Shown: positions 1 through 11,970, counted from the stretch's first letter. The stretch is DNA of 64,000 nucleotides from Hysterangium stoloniferum (GCA_015178975.1 WHVD01000135.1:159415-223414), one strand, 5' to 3'. The notes: generated by a model from the sequence alone, not told the origin. A program made the numbers and translations.

Positions 1-402
1 ATAAAACAAGATAAGTAAACACCAATTTGGTGTTAGGAATGGAATGGGATGGAGCGGAGTCCGAATCGTGACAGGTCATAAACCATAATGGGAAATGGAG
101 CGGGAGTGGAGTCTGAATTGTGACAGGTCATTTGACTAAAATGGGAATGGGGCTCAGTTAGAGAGATGACGGGTTTTCCGAGCGGGGTCTGGTGACTGAT
201 GTGTGGGACAAGGTCAGACATAGACAGGGATGGAGTCCAGTGGGTATTCCAGTGACTGATACATGACATAATGAAGTCGAATGTGGACAAGTCTGACATA
301 TGGAGTCTGGCAGGAATTCCAGTAAACTGACAATTGGTGAGTATAGGGCGTGGGTGCATATAAGTTAGTGCCCAGAGTCCAGCGGGAATTCCAGTTGTAA
401 CA
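1..402 (-). repeat. Partial LTR (cut by the window edge)
   Basis: Read on the minus strand this begins TGTTACAACTGG at 402 and follows the solo LTR at 52772-53383 closely for about 390 bp. It also shares the repeated GGAGTCCGGT/GTGACTGATACA-like phrases with the LTRs at 34532-35584 and 38968-40020. It carries no real gene; the 126-codon open frame across it is LTR sequence. The 3' part lies outside the window, so neither a target duplication nor a full element can be shown. Confidence 0.75.
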
Positions 403-647
403 CTATATATCATTTACCTATGATGATAATATGATATCAGAGTGAAATCGTCAATGATGTCAAACTGAGACAAGTTGAAGATATTCAAGATTGTTGAAGA
501 ATAGTTGAGTTGGAAGTCAAGTTGGAAATTGAGTTGAAAAGTTGAAGGAATGTTGAAGAAATATTGGGAAAGTCAAATTGAATATTCTTGAAATTTGAGC
601 TTGTATTTTCATGACACCAAGTACTGAATATAAGTAGTTTTGTGGGT
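403..647. other. Intergenic, nothing recognised
   Basis: AT-rich sequence with simple GTTGAA-type repetition around 470-560. No gene or known element seen. Confidence 0.5.
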
Positions 648-873
648 CAGAGTGGTCAGCCAAAAAACCCTTCCAATGAGTCTCCTGTATATATATATTT
701 GTAGTATTTCCATATTTGGAGTGTATGTAATGGCATTGTATTTCAACAATCTAGATATGATAGAGTATATTCACAAATATTTTTGATATTGTTGCAATTT
801 TATCCTCTGACTTATCAAAGATATACATCTGAAGTACTAAACAATGGAAGGGTTTTTTGAGTCACTGTAAGCA
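648..873. mobile_element. Small MITE-like element with inverted ends
   Basis: The left end holds CAAAAAACCCTTCCAATG (661-678) and the right end holds ATGGAAGGGTTTTTTG (844-859) followed by AGTCACTGTA, so the two ends are inverted copies. The right end read inward is TACAGTGACTCAAAAAACCC, a start typical of Tc1/mariner-derived MITEs. About 220 bp, AT-rich and without coding capacity. Exact borders are uncertain because the left tip is degenerate. Confidence 0.5.
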
Positions 874-1341
874 GTATGAGCAATACTTCAAAATCAATGA
901 AGGTATTATTGCATAAACTTCTAAATATGAGTGGCATTCTAACTGGGTATTCTTAGTCAATATTCAAACTGAAGGGTAGTAATGTACAAGATGGGGTTTT
1001 ATACTAAAGTAAACACAGGCACAGAAGGCTGAAATGGATATTTGATATGAATGGAACAGGAGATCAAGAAAAGGAAATAATTAAGTGTGTGTGTTGTCAG
1101 GACACCATCATTGGAGATGCTGCTATTGAGAACACCAATGTTAGGATGCCAGAGGATAGTGCAGGTGGAAAACACACATATGTAGTGGCCTGAATGACAT
1201 GGTCTCTAACAGAAAGGTTCTAAATCAATATCTGAACTGGGGATTAGTAGAATACAAGACAATAATTTATACTAAAAGATTCAATGACAGACAGATGAGT
1301 GGAATGGAAGGGAAGTGGGGTATGAGTATGAATGAGAATAA
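874..1341. other. Intergenic, nothing recognised
   Basis: AT-rich, no supported gene. Confidence 0.45.
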
Positions 1342-1715
1342 ATGGCACCAGAGACACTCCAAGGCTTTTGGAGTTGGAGAGCCATCTAAAAATCTTAATA
1401 TTTGGCCAAATTTTCTAAACATTTTTTTAACTGGCAAAGTGTTTGTAATTTTCAAATTTTAGTAGGTTTTTTCAAGGTGGAAAATCATATCTGAAATCCC
1501 TAAAGATCTGCATCAAGAACTCTGAGGAAACATCATCAGTCATAGTTTCCTGTTACAAATTTTGAAGGTTTTCATATATGATTTTTCACTTGAAAAATCC
1601 TCCTAAAACTTAAAAATTTCAAACAGTTCATCAGTTCAAAAAATTCTTAGGCAATTTGGCCAAGTATTATGACTTTTGGAAGGGTTTCAAACTCCAAAAA
1701 CCTTGGGGTGCCTTC
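1342..1715. mobile_element. Fold-back element with long inverted arms
   Basis: The left arm (about 1342-1510, starting GGCACCAGAGACACTCCAAG) and the reverse complement of the right arm (about 1555-1715, ending CAAAAACCTTGGGGTGCC) match over roughly 150 bp, including shared phrases TTGGCCAAATT, TTTTTCAAGTG/AAGGTG and AAAATCATAT. About 40 bp separate the arms. No protein is encoded. This is the structure of a non-autonomous fold-back DNA transposon; no clear target duplication was found. Confidence 0.6.
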
Positions 1716-2027
1716 AGTGCTGGAATGTGCAGAAGGCATCCATATGATATGACCATAAGAAAGGTTACAACCGTTTTCAGAACTTATTTACTCTCCTTCG
1801 CGCCAAATACGTAGAAGCTTTTCATGGAAGTAAGTCCTAGTGAAGAAGATTCTTAAAACTCTTGCAACTCCGGGGAAACTTTTCTTTTTGATGTGACCGG
1901 GGTACCCCAGATACGGAGACGTTGAACGACCTTCTGTGAGCCCATGGAAACGGCAGAATTACTCCTGCGGACGGACTCTTAAGCTGGATTACCACTGAGG
2001 AGCTTGGGATCGTAGCGATTGAAAATT
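1716..2027. other. Intergenic, nothing recognised
   Basis: No gene seen. Around 2028-2110 the sequence becomes homologous, in inverted orientation, to about 45385-45470; that is the outer edge of the deaminase duplication. Confidence 0.5.
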
Positions 2028-2416
2028 GATCATGTCGATTTTAAAATTTGAATGTAGGGGAATAATATGAAATTAGATATGTAACATACAAGAACATCTA
2101 AGTGAAATATGAATACATGTCTCGACACCTTAGGAAGGTTCCAGCTGTTTGTTACAATTCATGCAGAAACCGAATAAAAACGTGTCGCTGCATTAAGTCT
2201 TCCCTAGATTCAGTACTCTCCACCCGTTGGTTAATCGGATGCAGGGCAGTTGCCAGGGTGCAAATAGAAAAAAAAAGAAGTAAAAGTCTTAATCAGCGAG
2301 CAGTGTTAATAGCCCCAGACAATGGCTTGCGCATGTAACAGGACTCCGGGGGCGAACGAAGAGAACAACAGGATATTTCACCGACCGAGTAAAAATAACA
2401 AGATAGTATTACAATA

Positions 2417-3235
2417 TCACCATGGCTGCAAACAAGGGAAGTTGATATAGAAGTTCAACAAACAACTGGCACACTCACCATTCCAGCAAAAAGGCGACCG
2501 TCAGCATGTGTTTCGTATGTGGTATCGCCACGTGCCTCGTTTACCTTTACAACATCAAACTTCCCCGACTCCGCATTATAGTGGAAGATCCGCTTCACAC
2601 CTGCCCACCTACACCATTCAACGCATCGCCAACAAGGCCTCGCGTTCCCCAACCCGTGTTTCGTGATTCTCGCCACATACAGATCAGCACCGTTAACTCT
2701 CGGATCTCTACGACGCCCAGACCGCTGTCGAACAGATTCGTTAAGGGCATGCGGGACGTCCTCCTCGTCCTCTGGCCCCGATCGATGTGGACTCGCGCTG
2801 CGACTCTCGCTCTCCGACGACTCCGAGCTGTTCATCCCCCGCCCCTTCTTCTTCCGCCCGTGCTTGGTATGATTCTTCGCCGAGTAGCGTCCATGAAAGA
2901 CACCACTCGACTGCCTGGCCTTTCGCCGGACGCACGCCTGTCCGTGGTTGTCGTTCGGGAACACGGCGATCGAAGACTTGGTTTTGGGACTGCTGCTTGA
3001 ATGCGGGGGACATGCCAGTGGCGTTGAATATTGCGTGCATTTCTGCGTGCATTGATGTAGGCTTGCGGTGGCCGCGTTTAGCGACTTCAGAACCGTCGTA
3101 ATGTGGACGATGGTGATTGTAGCCTGTAGAGATAATCTTTCCACCTTTGACCAGGATTGCACCCAGGTTGAAGCACATTGTAGACTTGGAGGCGGCATCA
3201 GCGCACTGAGAGAGGTAAAACTGCGACTTGCTCAT
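2417..3235 (-). CDS. Cytidine/deoxycytidylate deaminase family protein, copy 1 (apparent +1 frameshift)
   Basis: Zinc-dependent CDA-fold deaminase. The N-terminal half has GAILVKGGKIISTGYNHHRP and the zinc/proton-shuttle motif HAEMHAI. The C-terminal half has PCWRCVEWC, the second zinc ligand pair. Between them is a charged, serine-rich insert (SSESSESESRSASPHRS). The last exon is tiny: GTGAGT after the codons GLFAGM-type end, CAG at about 2426, then PW and TGA. The halves lie in different frames. Compared with the second copy at 44480, one extra C sits in the CCC near 2988 (AGTCCCAAAACC against AGTCCAAAACC), moving the frame between HAE and PCxxC. So this copy is either broken by one base or the base is an assembly error. 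Substrate (free nucleotide or RNA) cannot be told. Confidence 0.8.
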
Positions 3236-3236
3236 T

Positions 3237-3254
3237 GTTATCGATCTCGATAAC
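3237..3254. promoter_or_regulatory. Palindrome GTTATCGATCTCGATAAC just before the deaminase start
   Basis: Perfect inverted repeat (8 bp, 2-bp centre, 8 bp) ending one base before the deaminase ATG on the minus strand. It contains two opposed GATA/TATC cores. The second deaminase copy keeps the arms GTTATC and GATAAC at 44461-44478 in the same place. Could be a GATA-factor site or a 5' UTR hairpin; function not shown. Confidence 0.45.
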
Positions 3255-3598
3255 AGGTTAATCTTTACAAGTCAAACCAAGTCAATATAACAGCTCTCAA
3301 TTGTATTCAAAATATCAAACTTACATTTCGCAAATGGCTTCTAATTTATCCAAGATATAAGGAAAAACGATTGGCTCTAGGAATGGCCCTCGAGAAAGTT
3401 CAAAGTTAGGTTGTAGTCCGTGACTCAACAAAAATTTAGGCGAGTCACAGCTATATGTCACAATTGTAATCAAATGATGGTTCAATTTTTAAATCGCAAA
3501 ATCCTGATAAAAGAACCCAAAATCGTAATATCCATCCAGCTGTCGTTAAAATACAGTAAGCAAAGGCCCATATGGCATCATATTTCCAGACAACCAAA
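3255..3598. other. Intergenic between deaminase and CHO2
   Basis: Holds the promoter side of the deaminase and the 3' flank of CHO2. No gene seen. Confidence 0.5.
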
Positions 3599-6500
3599 TC
3601 AATGGAGGATCTCCTTCGACACCAGAATTCGATTAGCCAACGCAGACAGGTTCGCATCGGCCACAATAACTTCTGTCGAATATTCTACGTCGAACACCTG
3701 TTCTATAGCCTTCGCCAGTCTCTTCGCTTGCTTCTCCGACCAAAAATTAAAGTCGTCCGGATCGTGGTCATCATTGACGATCCGTTCTGACGAAGACTGA
3801 GACGATAGTGGTAAGAGTGACGGATCTGCATCGAGGGCGAGGACTACGAGACGCATGAGTGTCATACGGACGGAATTGAAGGTTAAATCAGGCGCCTTTT
3901 CAACTGTGCGAGAATGGCCATTACTGGGAGGTATCAAAGCGAGGAGCTGCTTGTTATCTCACCATATATCTGCAACGTTGCTGTGCTTATCACATTATAC
4001 TTGCCGTCATGATGGTACCTTACCTAAATGTCTGTCAGAATTACTGCTCGAGAAAGTCCAGGGAGCATCAACATCTTACTTCATATTCTCCACACGTCCA
4101 TGGTAACTTGTCCCCTTTAAAGACGACCTCGCCTACCTCTTTCATAGGAGAATCGGGTTTTTCAAACTCCAGCGGTACATCGCCATCCCATCCATCGTCA
4201 TACACAGGAACCCACATGCCCAACGACGACACCTTCGTTACCATCGATGACTTGTTTGCACTTTTCTGTAGAATAGTCAGTCAATAATACATTATAAACA
4301 CCCGCCGGTGCCCACCCTATATATCCCGATCCAGTCTCGTTTCGAATGCGTCGCGGGAGCGCGCCATTGAACAGTAATGGGCTCTCCAAGATGGAACCGA
4401 GCAGGATCGGCCTTGATTGTAATATGGTACTTGGATCTGTCTAGGGCAGCTATATCGCTCGTAACGCGGCTATACAATCCCACAGTCCACATGTCAGACG
4501 CTTACAAAGGATACAATAACTGTAACAACTACAGACCTTATAACGAACTTCTCCCTCGAGTGCTTTAATAACACCCTGGTATCTTGTACGACTTCTGATA
4601 GCGCTGGTTTTAGCAAAAGCTCCTTCATCGCCTCCGCAGTCTCCTCATACACCTTGTCAAACGTGCCTTTGACTTCTTGGGCGACTCGTTTGATCTCAGG
4701 GACGTGTCTACCCGCTCGGGATTCCAGGAGCAGCGCGTTCTTCATGGCGACCTTCTTAATGACCTTTGTCAAACCCGCTTCTTGGCGCAATGATGACCCA
4801 TAAAGCCGCTGCATGTGTGGGCTGAGGAAAAACAGAACAGGAGGTCGAAATGATGACATGACATGAAAAAACGCAACCGCTTACTTCTCAACCTTGCTAA
4901 GGAACCACCAGTGCGAAATTTGAGAAATAACAGCAAGCGCGAACACAAGTTTGCTTCCACTAATAAGTGCCAATCCGAAGAACGCCGCGCCGCTCATCGT
5001 TCGCTCGGGGTTGTTTAGGAAACTGGTGGCATGAGTTAGCCTGCTTATGCATGGATATTGACCAACTGTGCGAACTAACCGATAGATACCGGTGTACTCA
5101 AGTGTAGCTGGATAATCCTCGATGAAGAAATCGCCGAAGAACCACCCTGAACACGACATAAGTGGATGAAACATGGATGATACAGACAGGCCATACCAAA
5201 GACACCCAGAACATCATAACACTCGGCAGCAGTCCACATATGCAGTCCAATGAGGATCTAAATTCACCTCGTTAGTTCGTGGCAGCGTCAGCGATTTAGC
5301 ACAGACTGACAGCGCCAAGTGTATGCCGAAGAAGCTGGTCGCCGACAGTCCATTCAGCAGGTATCGAATATGTCTGCCATGCCAAACCCACAAACGAAGC
5401 TACAATCGCCGTGTTTTACAAACGTAAGCAACTGGCATCCCTAACACAAAAGCACGAATACCCACCATACGTCATACACAAGCTTAAATTATACAACGAC
5501 TTCCAATTATTGAACGCCTCACGGATAGCGTCCTGACCGGCCTGCTTTCCTGGGTAATGATAATGCGTGATGAAGTGGCGCACGAGGAATTTGCTCTCGC
5601 TTTGTGCCTTCAAAAGTAGCCCTAGCCCGAAAGAGTGGAAGAAACGCCATGCAAGGGCATGTACGAAGTGATACGCTAGGTGCGTGCGCGTGGAGCTAAA
5701 ACCAGGTTGGAGGAAGCTGAAGCAGAGGGCGTAGCCGAGGAGAAGCACCAACTTGACGTCCGAAGCACTGACATTGGGCGTAAGGTCGCTGTCAGAGCAC
5801 AACAAAGTGCAACATACCGGAAAGGGTCGATGTTGCGAATGATAAGCGTGTCCTTTCTGAAGTACATATTCATAAGATCGTGTTGAGTGAGCGTCGGAGC
5901 CCGTGGCCGCTTTACAGGAGGAGCCCTACTCGGACTATCGTTCCTCTGCTGAACGCTCGTCGACGGGCCGTAAACTTCATCCATCTCAGTCTCGAGATCC
6001 GTCTCCGGTTCCGATGTCTCTCCCTCCGTAACAGTGGGCGTAGTCGAAATATCCATGTCCAGCACGGCTCTAGGCTTCCGCGGGCGGGCCCCAGGCGGCG
6101 TTGCAGAGCGCGCCATCTGTGGTGCAAACAAAGGCGTACGTTGTGCGATGGGCTTGCGCTGCCCATACATACGTTCGATATCTACGTGCAGGTGATTAGC
6201 GTTTGGAAATGCAGTTCTGTTGAAGACTGCTGACGGGGGTTCTCGAAGAATACGAGGAAGGCAAACTGCGCTGCGTGGGCTGCAAGACTGACGAACAGGA
6301 CAGGGTAGCTTCCGACGATGAGGGATAGGCCGTAGTATCCGGCATAGCCTAGAGTGGGAGTTAGCTTGTGTACGATAATATTGCAATATAGACAGGCCCA
6401 TTTTTGCTGACAAAATTGCAAATTCCACTGGCAACGTAGCCTGGATATGATCTTTTACAGAAGCCCACGGGCGGTTTATTCCATTGCTATTCTGGAACGT

Positions 6501-7685
6501 GGCAGATTTAACAGAAATAGGCTATTTATATTCTTTGTCCTTTGAGTGTAAACTCGGTAGCCAGTTTAGTTTGCCAAACGTCAAAATAGCAATAAATTCA
6601 ACACGCCACGGTGAACCACTTGTAAGGGAACCTCCGTCCAGTGGATGCTTTTATATGGTATTTTCGCAGCGCCTGGTTGATGAACATAACACGTACCAAC
6701 GGAATACATAGGGTGCGGTGCCATTTCGAATACACCATCAAACACCAAAGCGCCGCGTTGGAAGAAGACGTCGCCCCAATACCAACCGTAGTCTTTGACG
6801 ACATGGTGTGCCTCAGTCTTGACCCAAAGATTGAATGCAATAAGAACGATTCCACTGATCCATCTGTAAAGATGAATGGAAAATTTTTCATTCGCAGGCG
6901 GGAAGGCACATACCTCATAATGTGCATAACGGTGGACAGACCGTCTGGAACGCGGAAACACGCAAATGCGAACATGCAGTAGGACAAAAAGTCGCTGTTT
7001 GTTATATCAGTCGTGCATGCAAAACTACTGAAAAAAAACGTACTTCAATAAAATGATGTCTACGGCTTGTCGGAAAAGTAGCCATGTATTATACTCTAAT
7101 GGCAGTTCCTAGTGGGGAATGTCAGACTAGACAAAATCCAAATTATGCGCACGAACATCAAATGAATAATCCTTTCCCATCTTTCCCTGGAGCTGACTCC
7201 GAATCCATGCTCTAACTTTCGGTCTCTTCTCGCCATCTAGCCAGGCACGACGCTGAACCTCACGCACAATCCATTTCTTCTTGCTTTGTTTGGTGAGAAC
7301 CCAGCCAAGCCCAGCATCATAGGCAGTCCGCCAAAATACGAAATAAAAGAAGAAAAAGGGCTTCGCAATACGGTTGGGCAATAGAGCAAATAGCACAAGC
7401 TGAGAGCCCAAGAGGGCAAGATTGACCAGATCCAAGTGTGATTTTGGGTGCCACGGGTGAAACAACGAAGTCAAGACATCATGCGTTGTTGGAACACGAA
7501 AAACTGTGTCACATGGTTGTTATCGCCTTACTATGGCTATAAAGGGTTGCTTCCTTACCCGTTCCGCTAGGAGTTTTGCCCCACACGACCTCTTCACGGC
7601 GCGGTGTCTCTGTCTCACTTACAGAAACATTGGCAGAAGGCTGTCCTGTAAGTGAACGACGCCTTCGTGCTCCTGGTGATCCCAT
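3599..7685 (-). CDS. CHO2: Phosphatidylethanolamine N-methyltransferase CHO2
   Basis: Transfers a methyl group from S-adenosylmethionine to phosphatidylethanolamine, the first step of phosphatidylcholine synthesis in the ER membrane. Exons read in order: start [12 protein letters not shown] at 7685, then [99 protein letters not shown], a low-complexity linker, the second membrane module ([38 protein letters not shown]), the soluble C-terminal domain with DWIGIYRVG, then [20 protein letters not shown] and [13 protein letters not shown] before TGA. About ten introns of normal size join these in phase; I saw no break. Two methyltransferase-like membrane halves plus the DWIGIYR domain are specific to fungal CHO2, so the call is firm. 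Housekeeping gene, divergent from the DUF1365 gene with 175 bp between starts. Confidence 0.93.
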
Positions 7686-7860
7686 CTATGGAACAAAAGT
7701 TGGTCAAAGGAGAAGCAAGCGAGCAGCAGCCTTGGAGATCCAGAGACACTGTATTTTATATTAAGTCACGCCGTCACAGTCTATGCGGTATGTCACTGCG
7801 TCTGGTCTGGGAACTACTATCCCGTTCAGATTAACGCTATCTACTTATCCCCGTGACATC
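7686..7860. promoter_or_regulatory. Shared intergenic region of CHO2 and the DUF1365 gene
   Basis: About 175 bp between the two divergent start codons, so it must hold both promoters. No specific site could be assigned. If the upstream in-frame ATG at 7783 is used for the DUF1365 gene the gap shrinks to under 100 bp. Confidence 0.4.
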
Positions 7861-9509
7861 ATGCTTGCTGGCAAAGCTTATATTCTTCAGAATCAAGTCA
7901 CTCATGTTCGCTATCTACCATCTCTTTCGAAGCATTCATTTATGTATCCTACTTTCTCACTGCTTGTTTCCTTGAATTCGCTGGAAAACAACGAGCTTCA
8001 ACTTTTTGGGGGCTTATTATTCGGGTACGGTAGTATTTGGAATCGTGTCACCGGACTTGGAGCACGCGGTTATTTGTATAATATTCCGAAAGTTCCCCGG
8101 ACGATCAGGCACAAACTTATTGATGTGTTAAATTCGCATGGACATAATGGAGAGGAATTGGATGATTCATGGTTAATGACTATGCCAAGCTTCCTCGGAA
8201 TTGAGGGAATAAATCCGTTATCTGTTCATTTCTGCTACAGACGTGGCAGCACTGCTTTATGGATTACCGTCTTAGAAGTGAGTCATATATCAATACCACA
8301 TTGTTAGACTCGTCTCCAACTGAATCCCAGGTGCACAACACTTTCGGGGAGAGACACGTTTATGTGCTAGACGCTGCTAATAGCAAGGAAGTTACCCACG
8401 AGTAAATTAGGAATATCACATTACAAATCTACTTGTGTTCTGACATATTCAGTAGCTTTCATTACCAATGGACATTTCCTCGACAATTTCACGTGTCTCC
8501 ATTTAATGACCGCTCAGGGCATTATCTGTGTCAAATGATCCCGCCCTCTCGTCCACCTTCTGACACTCCATTGCCACATCCAAGACCAATAATCAAATTA
8601 ACTTTACTGACTGCTCCGCCACAATCAAGCAAAAAGCTCGTAGCCGTCCAACGTAGTGTATCGTGCACCCCACTCTCGAACTGGAATTTACTCTCCACCC
8701 TCATCTGCTCTCCTCTTGGCCTTCTCCTCGCTCTTCCACGCATAATTTATCAAGCTTATTTATTACACTACCATAAACGACTCGATGTGTATGCACGCCC
8801 CGAACCATGTGCACCCGACTCATCTATTGAAGGCAATTTGCCGACTGTTATCAACAAAGTTCAAACAGACGCGCATTACCCTCCTCGCGGTGCAGTCGGT
8901 TGGGCCAGTAAAGGTTTACTAGAAAAGTGGTGTGAAAAGCGCGTTTATCAATATTTACGCCGCCGTATTACCATCATGGATATTTCAGTCACTTTCATTC
9001 CGGCCAACATAGCTGAGAGGCGGGTGACAATATCTCCCGAAACATCCCAGGGCAGTCGTGTGCTTATAATACATTATCGCTCACCTCGAATCTTTCCCAT
9101 CATTTTTATGACGCCGTCAGCCGCTCACGCGCTCCTCTTAGGCGTGCACGCCGACAAGGTGTTCTCGGTCTCCTCAGAAGACCTATTCAAAGAAGCATTT
9201 AGCGCTTCCTCCGAGGCCGTTGTCCAGAAACAGCCCTGGCTCGCTCGTAAGGCACGGAACATCCGAGAAGCTTCTGTCCCGTCACACTTGGGCCTGACAA
9301 TACCGTCATGTCACCCACTAGACGACCCTCCGAGAGTAGTGGCGATCCTGGTTCTCTCACTCTTGTTTCTCTTGGAAAGAATAGAGAAAGGTGTGTTTGG
9401 TGTTTTCAGAGCCCGGTTTGTTGAAGGTAATGAGCCGTGGGGAGGATGGGAAAGGCTTGTGGAAAAGCGAACATTGGCCGTACTGGGTAGTGTTAGGAGA
9501 GGACCTTGA
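7861..9509 (+). CDS. DUF1365 family protein
   Basis: Three exons join in phase: 7861-8277, 8331-8401 and 8453-9509. The product starts MLAGKAYILQNQVTHVRYLP and carries the family signatures: FGYGSIW, the NPLSVHFCYRR block, HNTFGERHVYVLD across the first intron, then FHYQWTFPRQFHVSPFNDRSG across the second. The C-terminal part is longer than bacterial DUF1365 proteins and has hydrophobic stretches (near FPIIFMTPSAAHALLLGV and VVAILVLSLLFLL). Bacterial relatives sit beside cyclopropane-fatty-acid synthases and amine oxidases, hinting at lipid modification, but no reaction is known. Start chosen at the ATG next to the conserved region; 7783 is an alternative. Coding looks intact. Confidence 0.82.
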
Positions 9510-10609
9510 TTGGTTCCTGTTTGGGATACTTTGCCTTGTATTGTATCACTGGCAGTGTTTATATATTTTATATCTTTCACGCCTGTATCAACCACGTATC
9601 GCAAATATTACGTTTCCCAGGAACATATTTAACCTCGTTAATCAAGAAACGACAGGTCCTGATACGTGTCTTCAAAACAATTGATTTAGTCATCGGTAAC
9701 AATCGCCAGCAAACAACAATTGAACCTTGTGGCAAGAAGAGTACGAAAATTAAGTAAAGTATTAGAGAATTAAGAATGGTAATCTCTGGATTATTTGGTA
9801 TGGACATCATGCGCCGGCAGTAGAAGTGAGTAGTGTTGGCTATTTGTAGCAGTATCTATCCGGACATCCTTCAATTTAGAATATCCCTCAAGAACCATTA
9901 TATGATGAATTATCCATTGTTTTCACATATTGCTGTGTGTAACCTCGCCTTTTGCTGGACCTCTCTACCAATCACTGGTATCTCCGCCGTCCGGTATCCT
10001 GAGATCGACACGTCCGGTGGTCCAAGCACGCACTTCAAATGTCTATTATCCCTCATGGTTCTCTTCTAACATGGTCAACGTATTGAAAACCCAATCATTT
10101 CAATCCGTAAGGAAGAGGGAAATTCCGGGTCTGTGTCCCGCCATGATGCGTGACGAAACGCGCTGAATGTCGCAGCACTATGGACCACAGATAGGACACC
10201 CTGATATCCTAAGGATAGAAAACACTGAAAGAACGAAAAATGCAGTCTGCCCTTCGACGAATAGAGATCTACTTCATTAGGATTATGAGTACATAGTCGT
10301 ATCAGTCCTCCCAGAGATCCCAGGTTAGAGTTGTCACCATCCCATTGAACGTCCCCTTGGGTTGTGGAACCCGATATACACGAGGATTCTAGAGTGAGAA
10401 CTAGACCAACTGGGTGTTTTACACCTATCCTTTCGCAAAGGAGAGTAAGCACAAGGGACAAATTACCTGGATTGTAGCCGGTGGTCACGAGAGCTTGGGG
10501 AAACCTTTTGGGAACGGGTTGGAAGCGAACGATGAATTTGAACTGTAGGTCAAAAACATGAAGAAGAAAAAGTTGTCGGGGGATACGGGAAGGCCACGAT
10601 GGCGATAAA
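9510..10609. other. Intergenic, nothing recognised
   Basis: AT-rich. Open frames here are short or run out of the neighbouring MFS remnant. No supported gene. Confidence 0.45.
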
Positions 10610-11970
10610 AGAATTTCGTCCGATAGAACATCAGAATACTGAAAAGTTCTGCACCACAAAGTTCGAGAAGTAACCAAAATCCCGCAGGTCCTCCAGAGAA
10701 AGGAGGCGATGTTCCTTTTGTTTGATTGAAGAGACGATATGGGTGCAACTCCGACGGCTCCGCCTAATTCCAACGCAGCATTGAAAATAGCCCCCACTAT
10801 CCCTAATTGCGTGGGCAGTGGAGCCTTCCGGAGAATGGTGAGACCGATACCTTGAAAATCAAACAAAAGTATCGTGATATGTATCGCGTCGGACATACTT
10901 AAAGTGTATAAATGTCAAAGCTGTACCGGTGACTCCGATGCAGAAGGCGGGAAATACAGAGGACCAATTCCACCTGGACTATTTGCGAGTGGGAGAAGTG
11001 GTTAAGTTGTTGCCACCAATGTTAATCACTCCCCTGTGAAGATATTCGACTTCGATTCGAATCTATCAGAAAGACCACCAGGAGATCCCATGACTATGAT
11101 TCCCACAGTGGTAGGAAGCCTGAGTTTTTAACAGTGCTAAACCAATAGAGGCATCTTGGACGACTTGAACAAATGGACGTACAAGTGTGCTGTACACAGC
11201 AGTGGGTTTCAAGTGTAGATGTCATGTCACGACATGCTAAGCTGATGAAATACTGACGTCTACATCAGGAAAGTGGGAAGATCAGTAAGTACGCCGTCTA
11301 TATTGTCTAGAGCCATCTAGGAGAGCTAGCTAGCTCGGCTAGACTCGGCTAGACACCCTACTTTCGAGAGATCCCTATTTACTAGTCGGTATACAGCTTA
11401 CTATAGATCTAGGGAGTCTAGGAAGGCTAGGGAGTCTATATTGTAAGTGTAGACATTCCCAAATCCCTGATGTACCACACAATGGGGAACAAAGAAACTA
11501 CAAAGATAATAGAGGAGTTGAGGATAGATAAAACCACGTTTTTGGCGTAAAAACACTCAATGCAGTTAGATTTCTTCAAGGGACACTATAACAACGGGAC
11601 TTACAGTATGACGGTTGCAGATGGTATGTGGTTTTTCCACCAGATAAAAAATCCTAAAGAGACCACTGAGGTAACCAGGGGAGCAACAATAGGGCATCCC
11701 CACCCATATGTGGATCCAGACCCTACTGTAGGTATAAATAGCAGCAGGGATAGGGATGCTGGAAGTACTTTCATATGCATTGACGTGTGAGAAGACTGGA
11801 TTTTAAATGTTCACTGGTTAAAAATGAGATACCAATAATATCCAGAACTTGTCGGAACAATATGCCTCCCTGCCAAAGCTTCCTCATTCCTCAATAATAG
11901 AATGGAAGGAACAAGTATAAAGCATATCAATGCCACGTATTATAGGGAAACCATAGCCTCGTGATTCGCA
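10610..11970 (-). pseudogene. MFS transporter remnant (3' part), paralogue of the gene at 30878
   Basis: On the minus strand this matches the MFS gene at about 31580-32700 exon by exon: the GAGGCTATGG exon, the 'WASPIV' exon, the CCAAAAACGTGG exon, then TPTQ-GIVGAIFNAALELGGAVGV and PPFSGGPAGFWLLLELCGAE. The N-terminal half (first TM segments, LTFASFLLCSG, IGIG) is missing. Indels and frame changes occur throughout, for example a 10-bp shortening near 10727, and a 210-bp MITE sits in an exon. It cannot make a transporter. Together with the deaminase at 2417-3235 it forms the inverted partner of the MFS-deaminase pair at 30.9-45.3 kb. Confidence 0.85.
11263..11472. mobile_element. MITE (Tc1/mariner-like), copy 1, inside the MFS remnant
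   Basis: 210 bp, begins CATCAGGAAAGTGGGAAG and ends TTCCCAAATCCCTGATG, so the ends are inverted repeats of about 17 bp. It is flanked by TA at 11261-11262 and 11473-11474. The paralogous MFS exon at about 32041-32053 lacks it, giving a direct empty site (TGTGTGG then GACGTC). The interior is rich in CTAG-containing repeats such as GCTAGCTAGCTCGGCTAGAC. No coding capacity. A second copy lies at 57581-57782. Confidence 0.9.

Noticed and set aside
2506-3101. Plus-strand open frames up to 164 codons
   Set aside because: Antisense shadows of the deaminase coding sequence.
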